DNA from: Tetranychus cinnabarinus
Lineage: Eukaryota; Arthropoda; Arachnida; Trombidiformes; Tetranychidae
Assembly: GCA_022266195.1 (NCBI GenBank)
Contig: WHVY01000003.1
Coordinates: 11,346,001 to 11,410,000 of the forward strand
Length of the DNA stretch: 64,000 bases
Direction: 5' to 3'
Position numbers and translations under genes: made by a program. Under the pieces are notes generated by a model. The model was not told the DNA's origin. It was given only the letters and a program-made list of their open reading frames with translations, and did no database searches. Within the stretch, counting starts at the first letter, position 1. Each line of letters begins with the position of its first letter. Shown piece after piece: positions 60,513-64,000 of the stretch.

Positions 60513-63500
60513 GTAAGATTAACATGACCAGAGCATAATGTTTCACAGTCAACTTTTCACAATGACTCTTGACCACTACAAAATTTCACAACTGATTGAT
60601 TAACTGATTTTTCACTTTCTCAACTGTTGACTGACATTAATGTTACCGAAAGGTGATAATTAACGCGATTAAGATCACTTATTAGTTGAAGATTGTGTTA
60701 GTTAATGATTTTCAACTTTTTAACATATCTTTTAATCCTAAAGCTTAATTTTGATTTTGATTTATACTTCTCTATCATTAAGATTTAGCTGCGATTACAT
60801 CGCAAATCAACGCACAAAAAGCAAGTATTACAGGTAACTGATAAGTTTTTATAATGTAATTAGGATTGTATTCAACTAAAGATTAGTTCACTATCCCATC
60901 ATTTCAAAGTACAAGTGACCGTCATGTACTCTAATGATCTAGATTGTCAACGGATATTTTCAAAATCTGATGAATTTCTCACCAATTTCACTCTCTATTT
61001 ACAATAATGAACTAACCAAATATTTTATCTCAAATTTCAAGACAGGAGGAGAACATCAAACGATTGATTTTCAATGAAAACCAGGAAGATGATGAGTTAT
61101 TGATGACAGTTTATTAAAGCGATTATTTTGGTCTCGCAAGGCAGAAATCAGTTGACTATCAATAATATTGGTTAAATGTAGAAAAGGGTTGTTTCTTAAG
61201 GTTTTATGATATTGGTTAGTCAATTTCAAATGATGCATTTATCTAAACCTTTTTTTCTCACCCAAATTGTTGTGTAGGTGAAAGCAAAGTTGAAAGTAGA
61301 CAGATTTAGATTGTTATTTTGAATGAAAAATTTTACCTTATTTTTGTTGTTAATTCACTTGATTCAATTATTTTTTGTTGTTGATGAAGATGTTAATGAA
61401 GAATGATTGTGACAAGGTGAATAATACTTGAAAGGTTATAAGGAAAAGATGAACAAAAGGATTGTGGTTAGACCATGAATAGACAAGCTTCGATGAATCA
61501 ATGCTGAATGACCTGAATTGAACCGTTGAACATTGTTTCCGTTTAATTTATGCCAACTCAGTTAAATTAACACTAAATTATCAAATGTCTAATTGCTAAT
61601 TTCAATAGTTTTCATGTGGCAACCCTGAAATATGCTCAAGTTTTACCGATAATTTGCCATTTTCACCGTCTTTTACCATTGATTAGGAAACTATCATTAC
61701 ACCAGGATTGTCTCATGATTTGAATTTTACTCAATTGTTTCTTGAACTGTTTATCGATCTATTTATCAAGTGCGTTGCTGCTACACTTTGTGATTGTGAA
61801 CAATTTGATTTTGTTCAATACATGGAAATGGCATTGTTTTGGTGAACATTAATTATTGGTTAAATTATTGTAGTGGTTTGTTGATTTTTGTGATAATCAA
61901 AATGTTGACCATTCAAGGAAAACAAAATGAAAAACAATAAGTGTTACAATGATGAACACAATTAACATTTACCATCCTAATTGTTGTACTTTGATTTTAC
62001 AAGAGTAACAACAAAAAAATGAAAAGCTTTAATGGTTAGCTTTATTCAGCAAGGTAACAATCAAATTATGATAATATTTTTCTTAGGCTTAATCGCTCTT
62101 TACACACCTTTACAACAATTAGTCTTCCTCAGTTAATTATGAATGTTGATTATGATTGTATAGAAACAATGAATTTCAGTGCTTGGCTGAATTGCAATCA
62201 GAATACCAAATAATAATGATAATAATCAAAATTAATATTGACCGGAATTTTATCCTCCAATTAATGTTGACACCAAAAAACAAGATAAAAAGCCTTCAAT
62301 TTTCACTATAAAACAAGGTTTGGTACAATTAAAAATTGTGATCAACAGTAAACACAGTTAATCAACATCTAGATCATCCTAATTTGATTATCATCTCAAT
62401 CGATATTTATGATTCTGTATTCATTAAAATCAAAATCAACGATCAACAAAAAAGAAACGCAAAAAATGTTTAAAAGATACAAAAGCTCACAATCAAAGCC
62501 TAGTTGAAACAATATACTAATGATCAACACTTATCACTTTAATCATTCAATCAATGAACAATTAATTATGTTACCTTCAAACAATATGATCTTTAGTCGG
62601 GTCAGTCTGATTAAAATATTTTTAACCATATTTGATTGAGGTCAGCTTATTGTTTCTCATTAGTTGTATCTTTGTGTTGATTTAATTTACTATTAACTAC
62701 CAACGCCTACTAAATTAATAAACTATGACCCTTTAGTGATACATTAAATGTAAAATGTCTATCGATTAATTGTTCAGTGTTAACCATTTTGGGTTTTCAA
62801 TTACTTTGGTTCACCCTTTTAGGCTTATTTGTTATTTCAATTATCAACCAAACCCAAGATTATTCAGTTATCAATTAAAACAACAATAAAAACAACAATC
62901 AATTAATCAATTTTGCAATTAAAAATACAAACTCAGTTAAACATTTTGCGGTAAAAACAATCATTTAATCAAAATGTTTCTTTTGATTGATCATGTTAAT
63001 ATCATTGTTTTAAGATCAAATTGAGTAAATAGTTCTGATTGCAATCAACAATGAATTTTAAAATTGTTGCTATTTCATGGTAAATTTAAACATTATTATA
63101 TAAATTTTTGCAGTTAATATTCAAGTTTATCATTGAAGTTGGCTCTGATGTTTAATGATCATTTCGTGCTGATGAATCTAAAGTAATTGATAAATCTGAT
63201 CGTGAAATAGATTCAAATCAATATCATGAACTCACCTAATCTTTGATCACAGTTGAGTTTTTCATTCATTTGAAAATTGTCTCATCAAATAGAAGGCAAA
63301 AATTTGTAAAAATACTTGTTTAATGAACAACCAATCAATCAGAATAATGATGAATGTTTAATTGCAACTATCAATTACTTTTGATGAAATTAACTTTTAC
63401 TGAGCAAATTTGATTATTACAGTTGACATTTTGATGTTCATTTTTGGCTACAATTTAATTGACCAAATTTGATTCCATTCACTTTTATTATTAGCTCTTA

Positions 63501-64000
63501 GCTGTTCATCATTAAAATGAAATTAGGTTGATTTTGGGTTCAATTTAGTTACAAATAATAAGATTGATTGAAGTAATGATATGATTCAAGAAAAAAAGAT
63601 TTAAATTTGCATACGAATGAGTTTTCACAATTGACAGTTAATATCAATTGTTACCCAATGTAAATGATGTTTAATATTAAATAACTGTTAAACCATTTTG
63701 TTGGCAACAATTTTAATGGTAGTCAATTATCTTGTTGAAATAACCATTTGCCATTAACCATAACTTTTGATGATTTATAATTATCATGTTAACATGAGAG
63801 TTGATTGTGGACAATAATGATGTTAACAGCAAACTTGAGATTTGTCAACAATACAGGTTAACATTTGATGATATATTTAAGTGAACATCAAATTATCGTA
63901 ATTTGGTGAATATAACACAACTTAAAATGACTTCTTTTTCTGACCAACATCGATATTCTGAAAAAACTGCTTCTCAGGGTAACCATTTTAATAGTAACAA
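60513..64000. other. Peroxidase intron and/or intergenic, no exon confirmed
   Basis: Begins with the GTAAGA donor of peroxidase exon 4. I found no following exon with peroxidase motifs in this AT-rich stretch. A possible first exon of another gene occurs at 63927-63978 (ATG, 17 codons, GTAACC donor) downstream of TATATTTA; evidence is weak. Confidence 0.4.

Noticed and set aside
61034..61080. Possible short terminal exon of the peroxidase
   Set aside because: An AG acceptor in phase would add about ten residues and stop, lacking the proximal-His domain required of the family.
1..64000. CRISPR arrays, operons, rRNA or prokaryotic mobile elements
   Set aside because: No direct-repeat/spacer arrays or rRNA sequence were seen, and spliced genes throughout show eukaryotic nuclear DNA.

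Overview
This is eukaryotic nuclear DNA, AT-rich (about 70% A+T by eye), with GT-AG introns that are mostly 60-130 nt plus a few of 0.5-4 kb. Gene spacing is about one per 4-5 kb. The gene set (ferroportin, SLC26 with STAS domain, PICK1, TBC1D5, HUS1, SNRNP40, an NPC2/ML protein with the six-cysteine pattern of group 2 mite allergens, an animal haem peroxidase, a chymotrypsin-fold protease) is animal. Base composition, compactness and the ML protein suggest an arthropod, most likely a chelicerate such as an acariform mite. That assignment is inference.

Layout. 1-5,954: no gene, probably a long intron. 5,955-8,038 (+): 3' half of a FAM117/GLCCI1-family gene. 10,466-15,315 (+): secreted serine-rich acidic protein whose signal peptide lies on a small exon 2.5 kb upstream of the main exon. 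15,509-15,976: pogo/Tc1-type MITE with 24-bp perfect inverted ends and tRNA-like cargo. 17,083-18,204 (+): nuclear-type protein with two PP1-docking motifs. 21,101-22,849 (+): second secreted serine-rich protein. 23,824-24,821 (-): secreted serine protease. 25,108-25,457: degenerate tRNA-Ser facing an intact tRNA-Ser(TGA). 26,714-27,861 (+): secreted mucin-like protein with three Thr tracts. 28,086-29,175 (-): HUS1. About 30,540-36,157 (+): beta-1,3-galactosyltransferase with a probable 4.2-kb 5'UTR intron. 37,629-40,483 (+): ferroportin with a mariner-type MITE in its third intron. 41,096-43,749 (-): TBC1D5. 45,061-45,658 (-): NPC2-like ML protein. 46,716-49,172 (+): PICK1. 50,144-52,698 (-): SLC26 anion transporter. 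54,041-55,425 (+): SNRNP40. 57,347-60,512 (+): 5' part of a haem peroxidase continuing past the last exon I can see.

No operon logic applies. Most genes are unrelated housekeeping loci. The part that looks lineage-specific is 10-28 kb, where three secreted low-complexity proteins (Ser-, Ser- and Thr-rich) lie on the same strand together with a secreted protease, two tRNA-Ser sequences and a MITE. These are candidates for extracellular-matrix, cuticle, silk or mucus proteins; function cannot be read from the sequence. Exon boundaries below were derived by hand from splice consensus plus reading-phase agreement and remembered family sequences.
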